Positions 48,015 to 57,987 of a stretch of DNA of 61,001 nt are shown piece after piece. The stretch's first letter is position 1. Each line of letters opens with the position of its first letter. The stretch lies in assembly GCF_029233945.1 (NCBI RefSeq), contig NZ_JARGOQ010000004.1:1-61001 (forward strand), written 5' to 3'. The DNA comes from Sneathiella sp. Lineage in GTDB: Bacteria; Pseudomonadota; Alphaproteobacteria; Sneathiellales; Sneathiellaceae. A model generated the notes under the pieces. That model saw only the letters and a program-made list of their open reading frames with translations. It was not told the DNA's origin and did no database searches. Made by a program: the position numbers and the translations under genes.

Positions 48015-48815
48015 TCAGGTTCCGTCAATTCCGGCGGTGTACCGGCTGTACCAGTCAAGTTGCGGTCGAAGGCTTACAACCTCGCCGACGACAATCAGGG
48101 CCGGAGGCTTGAGGCCGCTTTTCTCCACATCTGTTGCGGCGGTCTCCAGAGTGGAGACGATAACTTCCTGATCCTCCGTCGTAGCCTTGAAGATGACAGC
48201 GACGGGTTCCTCCTTCGGGCGGCCAAAGTCGATTAATCGCTCGGTGATCGTGGCGATATGCTTTAGCCCCATATAGATGACGATTACGGGGGAGCCCTTC
48301 GCGATATGTTCCCAATTTACATTCGGCACTTCGCCGCTTGCATCATGGCCGGTGAGGAATGTTACAGCGGAATTGGTTTCCCGGTGGGTGAGGGGAATGC
48401 CCGCATAGGCAAGGCCGCCGACGCCAGATGAAATGCCCGGAATCACGCGGAACGGGATATTATGGGCTGCCAGCATCAGAGCCTCTTCTCCGCCGCGCCC
48501 GAAGATATAGGGGTCTCCTCCTTTCAGGCGCAGCACCTTTTTCCCTTCTCTTGCGAGGGTTATTAGTCGCTCGGTAATATCTTTCTGCTTCGGCGAGGGC
48601 TTGCCGCCGCGTTTGCCTGCATATTCGAGAATAGTATCCGGTCCGGTCAGGCTCAGGATATCCTGCCCGACAAGGGCATCATAGACCAGCACGTCCGCCT
48701 GACGCAGCGCTTCATATCCATAGAGGGTCAGTAGCCCTGCATCGCCGGGACCGGCACCAACCAGCCAGACCGAACCCGGCTCGAACGCGGGCAATTTGCT
48801 CAAAATTTCTTCCAT
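48015..48815 (-). CDS. cobA: uroporphyrinogen-III C-methyltransferase
   Basis: A 266-residue SAM-dependent methyltransferase making precorrin-2 from uroporphyrinogen III, the entry to cobalamin and siroheme. It has VWLVGAGPGDAGLLTL (about 16-31), VLRLKGGDPYIFGRGGEE, IPGISSGVGGLAYAGIPLTHR and YMGLKHI, the standard SUMT set. It lacks the dehydrogenase/ferrochelatase domain of CysG. It leads the leftward cobA-cobB-cobU-cobS block and is divergent from cbiD across 69 bases. Confidence 0.94.
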   Translation of the reverse strand: MEEILSKLPAFEPGSVWLVGAGPGDAGLLTLYGYEALRQADVLVYDALVGQDILSLTGPDTILEYAGKRGGKPSPKQKDITERLITLAREGKKVLRLKGGDPYIFGRGGEEALMLAAHNIPFRVIPGISSGVGGLAYAGIPLTHRETNSAVTFLTGHDASGEVPNVNWEHIAKGSPVIVIYMGLKHIATITERLIDFGRPKEEPVAVIFKATTEDQEVIVSTLETAATDVEKSGLKPPALIVVGEVVSLRPQLDWYSRYTAGIDGT

Positions 48816-48884
48816 ATCTTTCTTTTACACATCTATTCTTAAGACGCCTAGCCATCAGTGTGACCGGGGCCTATAAATGTATCC

Positions 48885-49970
48885 ATGATAGAGAAAACCG
48901 CAAAGGAACTGCGATACGGCTGGACAACCGGCGCCTGCGCAACGGCCGCAACGAAGGCGGCGTTGACGGCATTATTTGGCGGTGAATTTCCGGATCCGGT
49001 GACAATCACGCTGCCACGTGGGCAGAAACCGGCCTTTGCCCTCGCAACGGAAGAAAGGGGCGCAGATTTTGTCTGTGTCAGCATTATCAAAGACGCAGGC
49101 GATGATCCGGATGTCACGCATCTGGCGCGGGTCATTTCGACAGTCCGGCGGGGCGAGGTGGGTGCGGGGATTCGCTTTCTCGCGGGCGATGGCGTGGGGA
49201 CTGTCACAAAGAACGGGTTGCCCATATCCGTTGGCGAAGCGGCCATAAACCCCGTGCCACGGCAGATGATGCAAGAGGTGGTGGCAGAGGTAGCCGGAAA
49301 ATATAACGAACCTCAGGATATCGATATCGAGATCAGCGTTGAGAATGGTGAGGAGCTGGCACGCAGCACGATGAACGGCCGCCTTGGCGTTATCGGCGGG
49401 CTCTCAATTCTGGGAACAACCGGCATTGTGGTGCCTTATTCCTGCGCTTCCTGGATCGCGTCCATCCACCGCGGCATTGACGTTGCGCGCGCGAATAACC
49501 TTACGCATCTTGCCGCGAGTACGGGCTCAACCTCCGAAAAGGCGGTGGCGGAAATCTATCATCTTCCCGAAACCGCCCTTCTGGATATGGGTGACTTTGC
49601 GGGCGGCGTTCTGAAATACCTGAGAAAACATCCTGTGCCGCGCCTGACAATTGCTGGCGGCTTCGCCAAGATCACCAAGCTTGCGTTGGGACATATGGAT
49701 CTTCATTCCGGGCGTAGCCGCGTTGATTTCAGCTGGTTGGCCGATCAATTGGCGGCCCTCGGGGCGGATGCGGATTTGGTCGCCGCGACAAAGGAGGCGA
49801 ATACCGCGATGCAGGTCCTTCAATATGCCGAGAGAGCGAACCTCCCGCTTGCGGATCATGTGGCGCAAAAAGCGCAGGACGTTGCGATGAAGATTGCCGG
49901 TGATAAGGTCACCATCAATGTGTTGATTTTCGATCGATCTGGCAATCTGGCGGGACGGAGCGATGACTGA
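48885..49970 (+). CDS. cbiD: cobalt-precorrin-5B C1-methyltransferase
   Basis: A 361-residue CbiD. It has the N-terminal LRYGWTTGACATAATKAAL, IIKDAGDDPDVTHLA, GDGVGTVTKNGLPISVGEAAINPVPRQM in the first half, and the late GGFAKITKLALGHMDLHSGRS. CbiD methylates C1 and goes with loss of the two-carbon fragment in the anaerobic pathway. The aerobic equivalent, CobF, is not in the window, so CbiD probably fills that step here. It overlaps cobK by 8 bases. Confidence 0.93.
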   Translation: MIEKTAKELRYGWTTGACATAATKAALTALFGGEFPDPVTITLPRGQKPAFALATEERGADFVCVSIIKDAGDDPDVTHLARVISTVRRGEVGAGIRFLAGDGVGTVTKNGLPISVGEAAINPVPRQMMQEVVAEVAGKYNEPQDIDIEISVENGEELARSTMNGRLGVIGGLSILGTTGIVVPYSCASWIASIHRGIDVARANNLTHLAASTGSTSEKAVAEIYHLPETALLDMGDFAGGVLKYLRKHPVPRLTIAGGFAKITKLALGHMDLHSGRSRVDFSWLADQLAALGADADLVAATKEANTAMQVLQYAERANLPLADHVAQKAQDVAMKIAGDKVTINVLIFDRSGNLAGRSDD

Positions 49971-50703
49971 GGTGAGGAAAGTTCTTCTTCTCGGGGGGAC
50001 GGACGAGGCGGTAAGGCTGAACGGTGCCCTTGCAAAGCATCCCGGTGTTGAACTGGTCACATCCCTCGCCGGACGTACAAGAAACCCGGCGCGGCTCGCC
50101 GGAGAGACAGTTGTTGGCGGTTTCGGCGGGAAGCAGGGCCTCAAGGATTTTATATTAGCGCGGCGGATCGACATTGTGATCGATGCAAGCCATCCCTTCG
50201 CGGACAGAATAACGCAGAACGCTGCGGCCGCCTGCTCCGAGGTCGGTATTAGCTATATACGGCTTCAACGCCCGGAGTGGGATTGTCAACCGGAGGATCA
50301 CTGGATCTCGGTTGTCAGTGTGGAGCAGGCCGCCAAAAAATTGGCTGATTATAATCGTATTTTTCTTACCGTCGGGCGGCAGGAGCTTGCGCCGTTCGAA
50401 AGGACTGCAGATAAGTTTTTTCTGGTGCGTAGTATCGAGAAAGCCGACTTTAACCCGGCGCAAGGCGAGGTGTCTTTTGTCCAGGGGCGAGGGCCCTTTT
50501 CGATAGAAGATGAGCTCGGCCTGCTTCGTAAAGAGCGGATCGATCTTCTCGTCAGCAAGAACAGCGGCGGACCAGCGACTTACGCGAAAATCGAGGCGGC
50601 AAGACGCCTCGGCATTCCCGTTGTCATGGTCGAGCGACCGGCGCTGCCCGACTGCATCCGCTTTTCGGATGTCGCGGCATTACTCGCATATTTGGGCTTA
50701 TAG
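49963..50703 (+). CDS. cobK: precorrin-6A reductase
   Basis: A 246-residue CobK/CbiJ-family reductase that uses NADPH to reduce the macrocycle. It has KVLLLGGTDEAVRLN (about 6-20), IDIVIDASHPFADRIT (about 68-83), RPEW and NSGGPATYAKIEAARRLGIPVVMVERP near the C-terminus. It is translationally coupled to cbiD. The convergent cobM gene ends 9 bases away with no visible terminator. CobK and CbiJ cannot be separated by eye. Confidence 0.92.
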   Translation: MTEVRKVLLLGGTDEAVRLNGALAKHPGVELVTSLAGRTRNPARLAGETVVGGFGGKQGLKDFILARRIDIVIDASHPFADRITQNAAAACSEVGISYIRLQRPEWDCQPEDHWISVVSVEQAAKKLADYNRIFLTVGRQELAPFERTADKFFLVRSIEKADFNPAQGEVSFVQGRGPFSIEDELGLLRKERIDLLVSKNSGGPATYAKIEAARRLGIPVVMVERPALPDCIRFSDVAALLAYLGL

Positions 50704-50712
50704 AGCGCTATT

Positions 50713-51477
50713 TCACGCTTTTCGTTTCGGCCGGAGAACATGCACATGATCCGCGTGATAGAGGGCGCTGTCGCGATATCCCTTTGCCTCCAGCACACGG
50801 CCGACAATGATCAAGGCGGTGCGGGTGATTTTTGACGTGCGGACTTTCTCCTGAATATCGGCAAGCGTGCCCCGAATGATCTGCTCATCCGGCCAGCTTG
50901 CCCGAAAGACCACGGCAACCGGGCAATCTTCCCCATAATGGGGAATGAGTTCCGCCGTTACATTGCGAAGGTTTCGAACGGAGAGATGAATGGCGAGTGT
51001 TGCGCCGGATGCCCCAAGCGTCGCCAAATCCTCCCGGTTTGGCATGGCCGTCGCCTTCATGGAGGTGCGGGTCAGGATCACGGTCTGGCTTACTTCCGGC
51101 AAGGTAAACTCGGTCTTAAGCGCGGCGGCCGCGGCGGCGAAGGCGGGCACACCAGGTGTGATGGTGTAGTCGATGCCAAGGTCATCAAGGCGGCGCATCT
51201 GCTCCCCGATGGCGCCGTATAGGCTGGGGTCTCCCGAATGCACGCGCGCAACATCAAGGCCTTTGTCATTGGCCTTGGTCATTTCATTGATAATCTCACC
51301 GAGGGTGAGAGACGCAGTATCAACGATAAGCGCGTCCTCCGGCGCATGGGTGAGGATTTCCTCCGGCACCAGCGATCCTGCATAAAGGCAAACCGGGCAA
51401 CTCGCGATCAGGTCGCGGCCGCGCAAGGTGATGAGGTCTGCGGCTCCCGGTCCAGCGCCAATAAAATGAACTGTCAT
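50713..51477 (-). CDS. cobM: precorrin-4 C11-methyltransferase
   Basis: A 254-residue SAM methyltransferase of the CobM/CbiF group. It has [64 protein letters not shown] and [13 protein letters not shown], which is characteristic of CobM. It is last in the leftward cbiX-cobH-cobL-cobI-cbiG/cobJ-cobM block and overlaps the fusion gene by 4 bases. Confidence 0.93.
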   Translation of the reverse strand: MTVHFIGAGPGAADLITLRGRDLIASCPVCLYAGSLVPEEILTHAPEDALIVDTASLTLGEIINEMTKANDKGLDVARVHSGDPSLYGAIGEQMRRLDDLGIDYTITPGVPAFAAAAAALKTEFTLPEVSQTVILTRTSMKATAMPNREDLATLGASGATLAIHLSVRNLRNVTAELIPHYGEDCPVAVVFRASWPDEQIIRGTLADIQEKVRTSKITRTALIIVGRVLEAKGYRDSALYHADHVHVLRPKRKA

Positions 51478-53309
51478 GTCTCTGTTCCTGTTTTTACCTG
51501 TTTGTGCGCTGATTTTCCGCTATATCCACGCGGGGTGTAGACCCAGTTTTTTGTGTCTGAATTTGTGGTGGTAATGCGGCTTTCGCTTGAACCCACCATG
51601 ACGAGTGTCAGCATATCAATCCTCTCCGGATCGAGATCACTCAAGGTCACGAATGATACATTTTCTGTCTCCCGGCCCAGATTGCGCGCGATGATGACCG
51701 GCGTATCCATCGGGCGATGTTCAAGCAGAATTTTTTTCGCGGCATGAAGCTGCGTCCGCCTTTTCATGGAGACGGGGTTATAAAATGAAATGACGAAATC
51801 GCCTTCTGCGGCGGCTGTAATTCGCTTTTCAATCACTTCCCAAGGGGTGAGCAGATCAGAGAGCGAGATCGTGCAAAAATCATGTCCCAGAGGTGCCCCC
51901 GCCCGTGCCGCCGCCGCCTGCAATGCGGAAATACCGGGCGTGACCTCGATATCGAGGCGGTTCCAGTTCGGTTTTCCCTCCCGATCAATCAGCTCGAATA
52001 CGAGGGTTGCCATGGCATAGATGCCGATATCGCCGGAAGAAATGAGCGCGACATTTTTACCTTCAGCAGCAAGATCAAGCGCTGCGCGGACCCGCTTTTC
52101 CTCTTCGCCGAGACCAAAGTCGTGGCGTGTCTTGCCATCAATACTATGGCCCAAAAGGTCGAGATAGAGGCCATAAGCGACAAGATCGGTCGCGTCCTCA
52201 ATCAGGCGACTTGCTTCCGGGGTGCGCCAGGGTTCCTGTCCCGGGCCAATCCCGATTACGGAGAGTTTCCCCTGCATCCGCCCCGTCTTGCCGGTATCTA
52301 TCGGAGCGGAGGATTCAGCAACGGCACAGGTCGCTCTTTGTGACTTTTCCTTCGGGATGATCAGATTTCCTTCCGGTCCGGCTGCGGCGAGCGCCGCTCC
52401 CTCACTGACGCCATAGCAGCCGACTTCCTTGAAGACAATGTCGGATGGTGTCGCAAGGCGAGGGGTCTCCGCCGCCAACTCTGCTGCTGTGAAAAATCGT
52501 GCCTGCAGGCCGAAATGGGCAGCCACGGCATGAACGGCCGGTTCGTCTGATTTCAAGTCAATCGAACAGACGGCGCCCACGGCAAGCGGACTTATCCCCG
52601 AAGTAGAGAGTATCTCTTTTACCAAATCAATCAGATGGGCGGGCGGGGTGTTTCTCTCGCAACCCACACCAAGCGCCAGTGTTTTCGGGTGATAGAGCAG
52701 TCTTTCGCCACTTCCATGTCCGGCTTTCTGGGTGATCTCAATCGCAAGCGTCCCGTTTTCTGCGAAGGGTAAATTGGATGCACTCAGCCAGTCATGTGCG
52801 CCCTGCAATCGTATTTTCTCGCCGCTTAAGAGCCGCGCCATAAACTCCTTAACATGTTGCGGGTTGGCAAGAGCCAGATCACTCAGTGGCGCATCCAAAG
52901 CGATGTCGAAATGAATATCGCTGGCCGTTGTAATCGCAGCATGCGCATCCAGCTTTTCCGCTATTTCCCGGGCCAATCCGTTGGCGCCGTGATGCCCCCC
53001 TAGAAGCGGCACGATATTGCTCCCGTCATCGGCAATGGCAACGACCGGCGGCTCGATCAACTTGTTTCGCAGGATAGGGGCGAGGCAGCGGATCAGAATG
53101 GCGGCAGCGCAAATGCCAATAATCGGCGTGCCTGCACGAAATAGCTCCTGCAGATGGGCTGCGGTTTGTGTAAAAGTGAGATCGGCTTCCTCTGTCCGCC
53201 CGGCAAGTCCATGAATAAGTGCTTCGGGATAGGCGCTTTGGATGCGGTCCGCTGTCTCACGGCCACTTTCATTCAGGAGAATTATGGCAATCGGGGGTGT
53301 CATTTCCAT
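51474..53309 (-). CDS. CbiG-CobJ fusion protein
   Basis: A 611-residue fusion. Residues about 1-335 are CbiG: an N-terminal domain ([14 protein letters not shown] region), a middle domain and a CobE-like C-terminal domain ([38 protein letters not shown]). Residues about 345-595 are CobJ/CbiH, the C17-methyltransferase that contracts the ring, with [55 protein letters not shown] and [10 protein letters not shown]. CbiG opens the delta-lactone of cobalt-precorrin-5A in the anaerobic pathway, right after the CbiH step, so the fusion joins consecutive activities. It overlaps cobI by 10 bases and cobM by 4. Confidence 0.92.
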   Translation of the reverse strand: MEMTPPIAIILLNESGRETADRIQSAYPEALIHGLAGRTEEADLTFTQTAAHLQELFRAGTPIIGICAAAILIRCLAPILRNKLIEPPVVAIADDGSNIVPLLGGHHGANGLAREIAEKLDAHAAITTASDIHFDIALDAPLSDLALANPQHVKEFMARLLSGEKIRLQGAHDWLSASNLPFAENGTLAIEITQKAGHGSGERLLYHPKTLALGVGCERNTPPAHLIDLVKEILSTSGISPLAVGAVCSIDLKSDEPAVHAVAAHFGLQARFFTAAELAAETPRLATPSDIVFKEVGCYGVSEGAALAAAGPEGNLIIPKEKSQRATCAVAESSAPIDTGKTGRMQGKLSVIGIGPGQEPWRTPEASRLIEDATDLVAYGLYLDLLGHSIDGKTRHDFGLGEEEKRVRAALDLAAEGKNVALISSGDIGIYAMATLVFELIDREGKPNWNRLDIEVTPGISALQAAAARAGAPLGHDFCTISLSDLLTPWEVIEKRITAAAEGDFVISFYNPVSMKRRTQLHAAKKILLEHRPMDTPVIIARNLGRETENVSFVTLSDLDPERIDMLTLVMVGSSESRITTTNSDTKNWVYTPRGYSGKSAHKQVKTGTET

Positions 53310-54004
53310 GCCTGCCCCCGCTTGTGAATAAGGATCATCGAGAAATAGGGGGCGGCGTCCTCCGGCACGTCAGAGAGGGGGAGGATTTTCTCTGTCTCCA
53401 TCGTCGCGCGCTCGATATAGCGGGCATTATCCGCGAGCCCGAGTTCGGTTATCACCTCGCGAACGCGGGAAAAATGCCGCCCGACTTTCATGATCGCGGC
53501 GCTGTCGGTATCACGGAGGCGGTCTCGCAATATCTCGGAAGGAAGCGGTGCCGGCAGCACGGTCAGGATATCATTTCGTGCCGAAAGCGGCGACTGCAGG
53601 GCTGTGGCGCAGGCGGTCAGGGAAGAGACGCCCGGGATTACCTCAACGGGGAATTTTTCGGCAACGCGGCCGAATAGATACATGAAAGAACCATAGAAAA
53701 ACGGATCGCCTTCACAAAGGACAACAACATTCTCCCCTTTGTCGAGATATTCGCTGAGTTCGTCCGCCGCTGTGTCGTAGGCCGCCTGCGCTGGTGCCCG
53801 CTCGACCGTCATAGGAATGCGTACGGCGATTTCTGTTTTTGGCTCGTTCAGATGTGGTGCGATGATCGCCCGGGCGAGGCTGTCGCCATCTTCCAACGCC
53901 GGATAGGCAAGCACCTTTGTTGCCTGTAACAGCTTGAGCGCTTTCAGCGTGATAAGGTCCGGATCACCGGGGCCAATCCCGAGACCGTAGAGAGTTCCTG
54001 TCAT
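53300..54004 (-). CDS. cobI: precorrin-2 C20-methyltransferase
   Basis: A 234-residue SAM methyltransferase (CobI/CbiL). It has LYGLGIGPGDPDLITLKAL, VVVLCEGDPFFYGSFMYLFGR, VIPGVSSLTACATAL and AAIMKVGRH, the standard C20 set. ATG at 54004 overlaps the cobL stop (ATGA); a longer in-frame start at 54049 would add 15 residues lying within cobL and is rejected. Its end overlaps the CbiG-CobJ start. Use of precorrin-2 or its cobalt form depends on whether CbiX acts first. Confidence 0.93.
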   Translation of the reverse strand: MTGTLYGLGIGPGDPDLITLKALKLLQATKVLAYPALEDGDSLARAIIAPHLNEPKTEIAVRIPMTVERAPAQAAYDTAADELSEYLDKGENVVVLCEGDPFFYGSFMYLFGRVAEKFPVEVIPGVSSLTACATALQSPLSARNDILTVLPAPLPSEILRDRLRDTDSAAIMKVGRHFSRVREVITELGLADNARYIERATMETEKILPLSDVPEDAAPYFSMILIHKRGQAWK

Positions 54005-55206
54005 TCTTTTACCAATCGTATTTGCGTAACCTGGCGAAAGGGCTTCCAACTTGTGAAGTCACCAATCTTTTCCGCGCGTGAAATATTAAGCCGTGTTAGC
54101 GTGCCGCCATGCTGGTCGTGGATATCAAAAAGGCGTTGTTCGCCTTCGATGGTGACCGCGTTTGATACCAGTCGTCCACCTTGTTTAAGGGATGTCCAGC
54201 AGGCCTCAAAAACATTGTCCCGGCTCAGACCACCGCCAATAAAGATCGCATCCGGCGTACTGAGATCTGCGAGAGCTTCGGGCGCACTTCCCTTGATGAG
54301 CTTTAGCTGGGGTACGCCGAGTTTCCGGCAGTTTGCCTCGATCAGGGATTGGCGATCATCGCGTGGTTCTATTGCGATGGCACGGTTTGCCGGATGGCAC
54401 CGCATCCACTCAACGGCGATGGAGCCGGACCCTGCGCCCACATCCCAGAGAAGTTCCCCCGGAAAAGGGCCTAAGGCGGAAAGCGTCGCGGCGCGAATTT
54501 CCTGCTTTGTGATCTGTCCGTCATGGTTGAACGCGTGATCGGGAAGACCGGACGTTCTTGAATAGAGTTGCGCAGCGACATCGGACGGGCATTGAAGGGC
54601 GATCGTGTTCAGATCGCGAAAGGTTCTTGTGGCGAAGTCTTGGGCGGTTCCATGATGGATTTTTTCCGCGGTTCCGCCCATATGTTCCAGTACGGACATC
54701 TCCGTTTTTTCCATGCCCAATGATTTGAGAAGCTCCGCGACATCGGACGGCGTTTTGCCGGTATCAGAGAGGGCGAGAATATTACTTCCCGGCGCAAGGT
54801 GCGGGATGAGTAACTCAAGTGGCCTTCCGTGCAGAGTGATCTGTTCTGTCCGTGATAAGTCCCAACCGAGGCGAGCGGCCGCGAGGCTGAAAGCTGAGAG
54901 GGCGGGGAAAACCGCCAGCTCCTCTGCGGGCAGTCTTTTCGCGAAGGTCACGCCGATGCCGTAATGCATGGGGTCGCCCGTTGCGAGAATGCAGATTTTT
55001 TCACCGCGCCGCGCCATGATTTCTTCAACCAGCACCATCAGCGGGCTTGACCATGATTTCCGCTCCCGTCCGTCATCGGGCAGCATTGCAAGATGCCGCT
55101 CCCCGCCAACCAGCAGGGTTGCGCTTTCAATCGCCTGCCGGGCTGTGGGGGGGGTATTCTCCAACCCCTCTTCACCAATTCCGATAATGCTGAGCCAGGC
55201 TGTCAT
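54001..55206 (-). CDS. cobL: precorrin-6Y C5,15-methyltransferase (decarboxylating)
   Basis: A 401-residue two-domain enzyme. Residues 1-200 are the CbiE-like tetrapyrrole methylase with IIGIGEEGLEN, ILATGDPMHYGIG and ITLHGRP. Residues about 205-395 are the CbiT-like Rossmann methyltransferase with LLWDVGAGSGSIAVEWMR and DAIFIGGGLS. It methylates C5 and C15 and removes the acetate carboxyl at C12. It is coupled by ATGA to both cobH and cobI. Confidence 0.93.
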   Translation of the reverse strand: MTAWLSIIGIGEEGLENTPPTARQAIESATLLVGGERHLAMLPDDGRERKSWSSPLMVLVEEIMARRGEKICILATGDPMHYGIGVTFAKRLPAEELAVFPALSAFSLAAARLGWDLSRTEQITLHGRPLELLIPHLAPGSNILALSDTGKTPSDVAELLKSLGMEKTEMSVLEHMGGTAEKIHHGTAQDFATRTFRDLNTIALQCPSDVAAQLYSRTSGLPDHAFNHDGQITKQEIRAATLSALGPFPGELLWDVGAGSGSIAVEWMRCHPANRAIAIEPRDDRQSLIEANCRKLGVPQLKLIKGSAPEALADLSTPDAIFIGGGLSRDNVFEACWTSLKQGGRLVSNAVTIEGEQRLFDIHDQHGGTLTRLNISRAEKIGDFTSWKPFRQVTQIRLVKE

Positions 55207-55838
55207 GCGCGTTCCTGTGCGAGGCTGGCAAAAGCGTTCAGAGCAGCAGCGGCCATGGCGCTTCCGCCCTTTCGCCCGCGTAGAGTTATGTACGGCACGC
55301 CGAGACGGCTCTCAACCATGGTCTGCTTTGACTCAGCGGCGCCCACAAAGCCCACAGGAAAGGCAAGAATAGCAGCGGGCTTCGGTGCGCCCTGTTCGAT
55401 TCGCTCAAGGAGGTGGAAAAGCGCCGTCGGGGCATTGCCAAAGACAGCGACAGCGTTTTCGAGCCGATCAAGCCAGAGATCAACCGCCGCGGCGGACCGG
55501 GTTGTCTTTCTCTTCGCGGCCATGTCCGGTGTATCCGGATTGTTCAACGTGCAGATGATTTCATTTCCGGCGGGCAGAAACCGGCGAATAATACCATGGG
55601 TCACCATTTCACAGTCACAAAATACCGGTGCGCCCGCGCGAAGTGCTGAAACGGCTGCCGTGGTGATTTCTGGGTGATAGGCAAGGTCCGGCAATATTTC
55701 TGGCATGCCGCAGGCGTGAATGATGCGTGTGGCCACCGCTTGCATATCTGCATCAAAGCCTGAGAAATCAGCTTCACGTTTTATCGTCGCGAAGGATTCC
55801 TCATAGATTGCCGCCGGATCGCGCAAGTAGTCATACAT
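55203..55838 (-). CDS. cobH: precorrin-8X methylmutase
   Basis: A 211-residue CobH/CbiC that moves the C11 methyl group to C12 to form hydrogenobyrinate. It has YLRDPAAIYEESFATIK at the N-terminus, the active-site RIIHACGMPEI (about 52-62, with the catalytic histidine), CDCEMVTHGI, and AILAFPVGFVGAAESK (about 155-170). It lies 3 bases after cbiX and overlaps cobL. Confidence 0.94.
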   Translation of the reverse strand: MYDYLRDPAAIYEESFATIKREADFSGFDADMQAVATRIIHACGMPEILPDLAYHPEITTAAVSALRAGAPVFCDCEMVTHGIIRRFLPAGNEIICTLNNPDTPDMAAKRKTTRSAAAVDLWLDRLENAVAVFGNAPTALFHLLERIEQGAPKPAAILAFPVGFVGAAESKQTMVESRLGVPYITLRGRKGGSAMAAAALNAFASLAQERA

Positions 55839-55841
55839 GGC

Positions 55842-56858
55842 TCAACTGCCGCTCTTCTTCATGCTAACCGGGCCCAGCGGGTGATCGGCATGGGGATAGG
55901 GATGATGGGCATGGTCATGCGAATGGTCGTCATGCCCATGATGATGGCTATGATCATGCCCGTGATCATGTGTATGGCCGCCTGTGCCAATCCCCTCCAC
56001 ATGATGGTGATGACTTTCCTGTTTGAGGCCGACTTCATCCTCGAACCCGAGGGCCTGTTCGCGATATTTGCACATGCCGCAGTTCATATTGTTCTGCCCG
56101 TTCAGAATTTCTTCGACCCGATCGGCGAAACAGTCAAGCACCAGCGGATGATCATTGAGATAGGGCGCCTTGATGAATTCGATGTCCGGATGAGCCGCAG
56201 CGACTTTATCCGTATAGTCATAGATGCGATTGACGAGGACGCCGGTAAAGAGGAAATAAGGAAACACGACGATCCGCTTGTAGCCAAGCCGAGCGGCATG
56301 TTCCAATCCCGGTTCTACCAGCGGGAAAGTGACGCCCGAATAAACCGTCTCGCCCCAGCCGAAGCCCAGCCCCTCCCAAAGAAGCCGCATGACTTTCGTG
56401 ACATTGGAGTTGGCATCCGGGTCCGATGCGCCGCGCCCGACGACGACAAGTATGGTTTCATGCATGGCCACATCATCTTTGGCAGTAGCGAGCGCTTCCT
56501 TAATACGTTCCCCAGCCGCTCGGATCATTTTGAGATCAATGCCAAGCTCCCGCCCGTAGGAAATGATCAAGCCGTCATGCTCGGCGGCATACCGGTTAAG
56601 GACGGAGGGGATATCATTCTTCGCATGCCCGGCGGCAAACAGCATGCCTGGAACCGCGAGAATGTTGTCATGACCATTCTCCCGGAGCTTATCCAGACCA
56701 TCGCGAATGATGGGCGTTGCAAATTCAAGGAAGCCGGATTCCACCTGATATTGGGGCAGGCGGGCGGCAATCCCTTCCGCGACGGACGCGAATTCACTCA
56801 CCGCTCCCGCGTCGCGGCTACCATGGCCACAGACCATTACGCCAATTTTTTCCGTCAT
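55842..56858 (-). CDS. cbiX: sirohydrochlorin cobaltochelatase, long form with His-rich tail
   Basis: A 338-residue long-form CbiX that inserts cobalt into sirohydrochlorin. The N-terminal chelatase half has VCGHGSRDAGAV with the metal-binding histidine; the second half has VVGRGASDPDANSNV, where the matching histidine is replaced by arginine. Near residue 258 the motif MNCGMC (MxCxxC) matches the iron-sulfur site of long CbiX. The last 60 residues hold about 20 histidines with many aspartates, likely for cobalt storage or delivery. Early insertion is the anaerobic strategy, yet CobN is also present in the window. It leads the leftward block that ends in cobM. Confidence 0.92.
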   Translation of the reverse strand: MTEKIGVMVCGHGSRDAGAVSEFASVAEGIAARLPQYQVESGFLEFATPIIRDGLDKLRENGHDNILAVPGMLFAAGHAKNDIPSVLNRYAAEHDGLIISYGRELGIDLKMIRAAGERIKEALATAKDDVAMHETILVVVGRGASDPDANSNVTKVMRLLWEGLGFGWGETVYSGVTFPLVEPGLEHAARLGYKRIVVFPYFLFTGVLVNRIYDYTDKVAAAHPDIEFIKAPYLNDHPLVLDCFADRVEEILNGQNNMNCGMCKYREQALGFEDEVGLKQESHHHHVEGIGTGGHTHDHGHDHSHHHGHDDHSHDHAHHPYPHADHPLGPVSMKKSGS

Positions 56859-56979
56859 ATCAAGCTCCAGTCTCTGCGCGGCTCAAATGCCGTGCCGGGG
56901 TTAGTTGTAGGGGGCAGCCTTGGCCGGGGTCAACAATTTCAGGATTGACGCGCCCGAATGCCCATATCATGTTGCGCCG

Positions 56980-57987
56980 ATGTCCAGCATATTGTTCACA
57001 TCCAGTTCTGCTTTTTTCACACCGCCGCTGATTATTCTGCTGGCGCTGATTATCGATGTGCTGGCGGGCGACCCAAAATGGCTGTATCGGGTTATCCCGC
57101 ATCCAGTCGTTCTGCTGGGTAAGTTGATCGCAGTGCTGGAAACCCGCACCAATAAAAGCGGAGATAGTAGCTGGCTGCAATTTAGATGGGGCGTGCAATG
57201 CAGTGTGATTGTCATTACTGTTGCGGCTCTCGTGGGATATACAATCGCTACAGTCTGTCAGATTTCCCCGGCGGGTATGATCCTGCTGGCGGTATTGGCG
57301 AGCAGTCTGATCGCCTGGCGTGGGCTCTACACGCATGTTCGTGATGTGATGGTTAGCCTGGATAACAGCCTTGAAGAGGGGCGGGTGGCCATCGCACATA
57401 TCGTCGGACGTGACCCGGAAGGTCTTGATGAGAGCGCCATTTCGCGAGCGGCTATCGAATCGCTTGCCGAGAATTTCTCCGACGGAACAGTGGCGCCTGT
57501 TTTCTGGTTTGCCTTTCTGGGGCTTCCCGGACTCTGCGCCTATAAGGCGATCAACACTCTCGACAGCATGATCGGGCATCATAACGAGAGATATGAATTT
57601 TTTGGCAGGGCCGCCGCGCGGATCGATGACGCGGTCAATTATATTCCGGCGCGGCTGACCGCCTTCCTGATTGTTGCAGCCGCCTTTTTTATAAAGGGAG
57701 CGAATGCGAAGGATGCCCTTCGCGCCATATTCGAGGATGCGCGTTATCATCGTAGCGTCAATGCTGGCTGGCCGGAGGCGGCGATGGCAGGCGCTCTCGG
57801 TATCGCGCTTGCCGGGCCGCGCATGTATGGCGGGGTCGAAGTTCCGGATCAGTGGATGAACGTGAACGGCGTACGCGAAGCCGGACCGGAAGATATCCTG
57901 CGCGCGCTCTTTCTCTACCGGGTGGCGGGCGGTTTGATCATGGCGCTGCTTCTTGGTCTCGCCTTCGTTATATACAGCTTCAGCTGA
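56980..57987 (+). CDS. cobD: adenosylcobinamide-phosphate synthase
   Basis: About 335 residues (CobD of the aerobic scheme, CbiB in Salmonella), an inner-membrane enzyme attaching the aminopropanol arm. It has LLALIIDVLAGDPKWLYRVIPHPVVLLG near the N-terminus, RAAIESLAENFSDGTVAPVFWF (about 157-178), KAINTLDSMIGHHNERYEFFGRAAARIDD and the late NAGWPEAAMAGALGIALAGP. ATG at 56980 was chosen; an in-frame upstream start at 56920 would add 20 non-family residues. It is divergent from cbiX and overlaps the end of convergent cobQ by 8 bases. Confidence 0.92.
   Translation: MSSILFTSSSAFFTPPLIILLALIIDVLAGDPKWLYRVIPHPVVLLGKLIAVLETRTNKSGDSSWLQFRWGVQCSVIVITVAALVGYTIATVCQISPAGMILLAVLASSLIAWRGLYTHVRDVMVSLDNSLEEGRVAIAHIVGRDPEGLDESAISRAAIESLAENFSDGTVAPVFWFAFLGLPGLCAYKAINTLDSMIGHHNERYEFFGRAAARIDDAVNYIPARLTAFLIVAAAFFIKGANAKDALRAIFEDARYHRSVNAGWPEAAMAGALGIALAGPRMYGGVEVPDQWMNVNGVREAGPEDILRALFLYRVAGGLIMALLLGLAFVIYSFS

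Noticed and set aside
48816-48884. Cobalamin riboswitch in the divergent gaps of the cobalamin cluster
   Set aside because: I looked for the B12 box (GCCACTG type) in the gaps at 48816-48884 and 56859-56979 on both strands and found none; the gaps are also too short for a full riboswitch. One may lie upstream of cobN outside the window.
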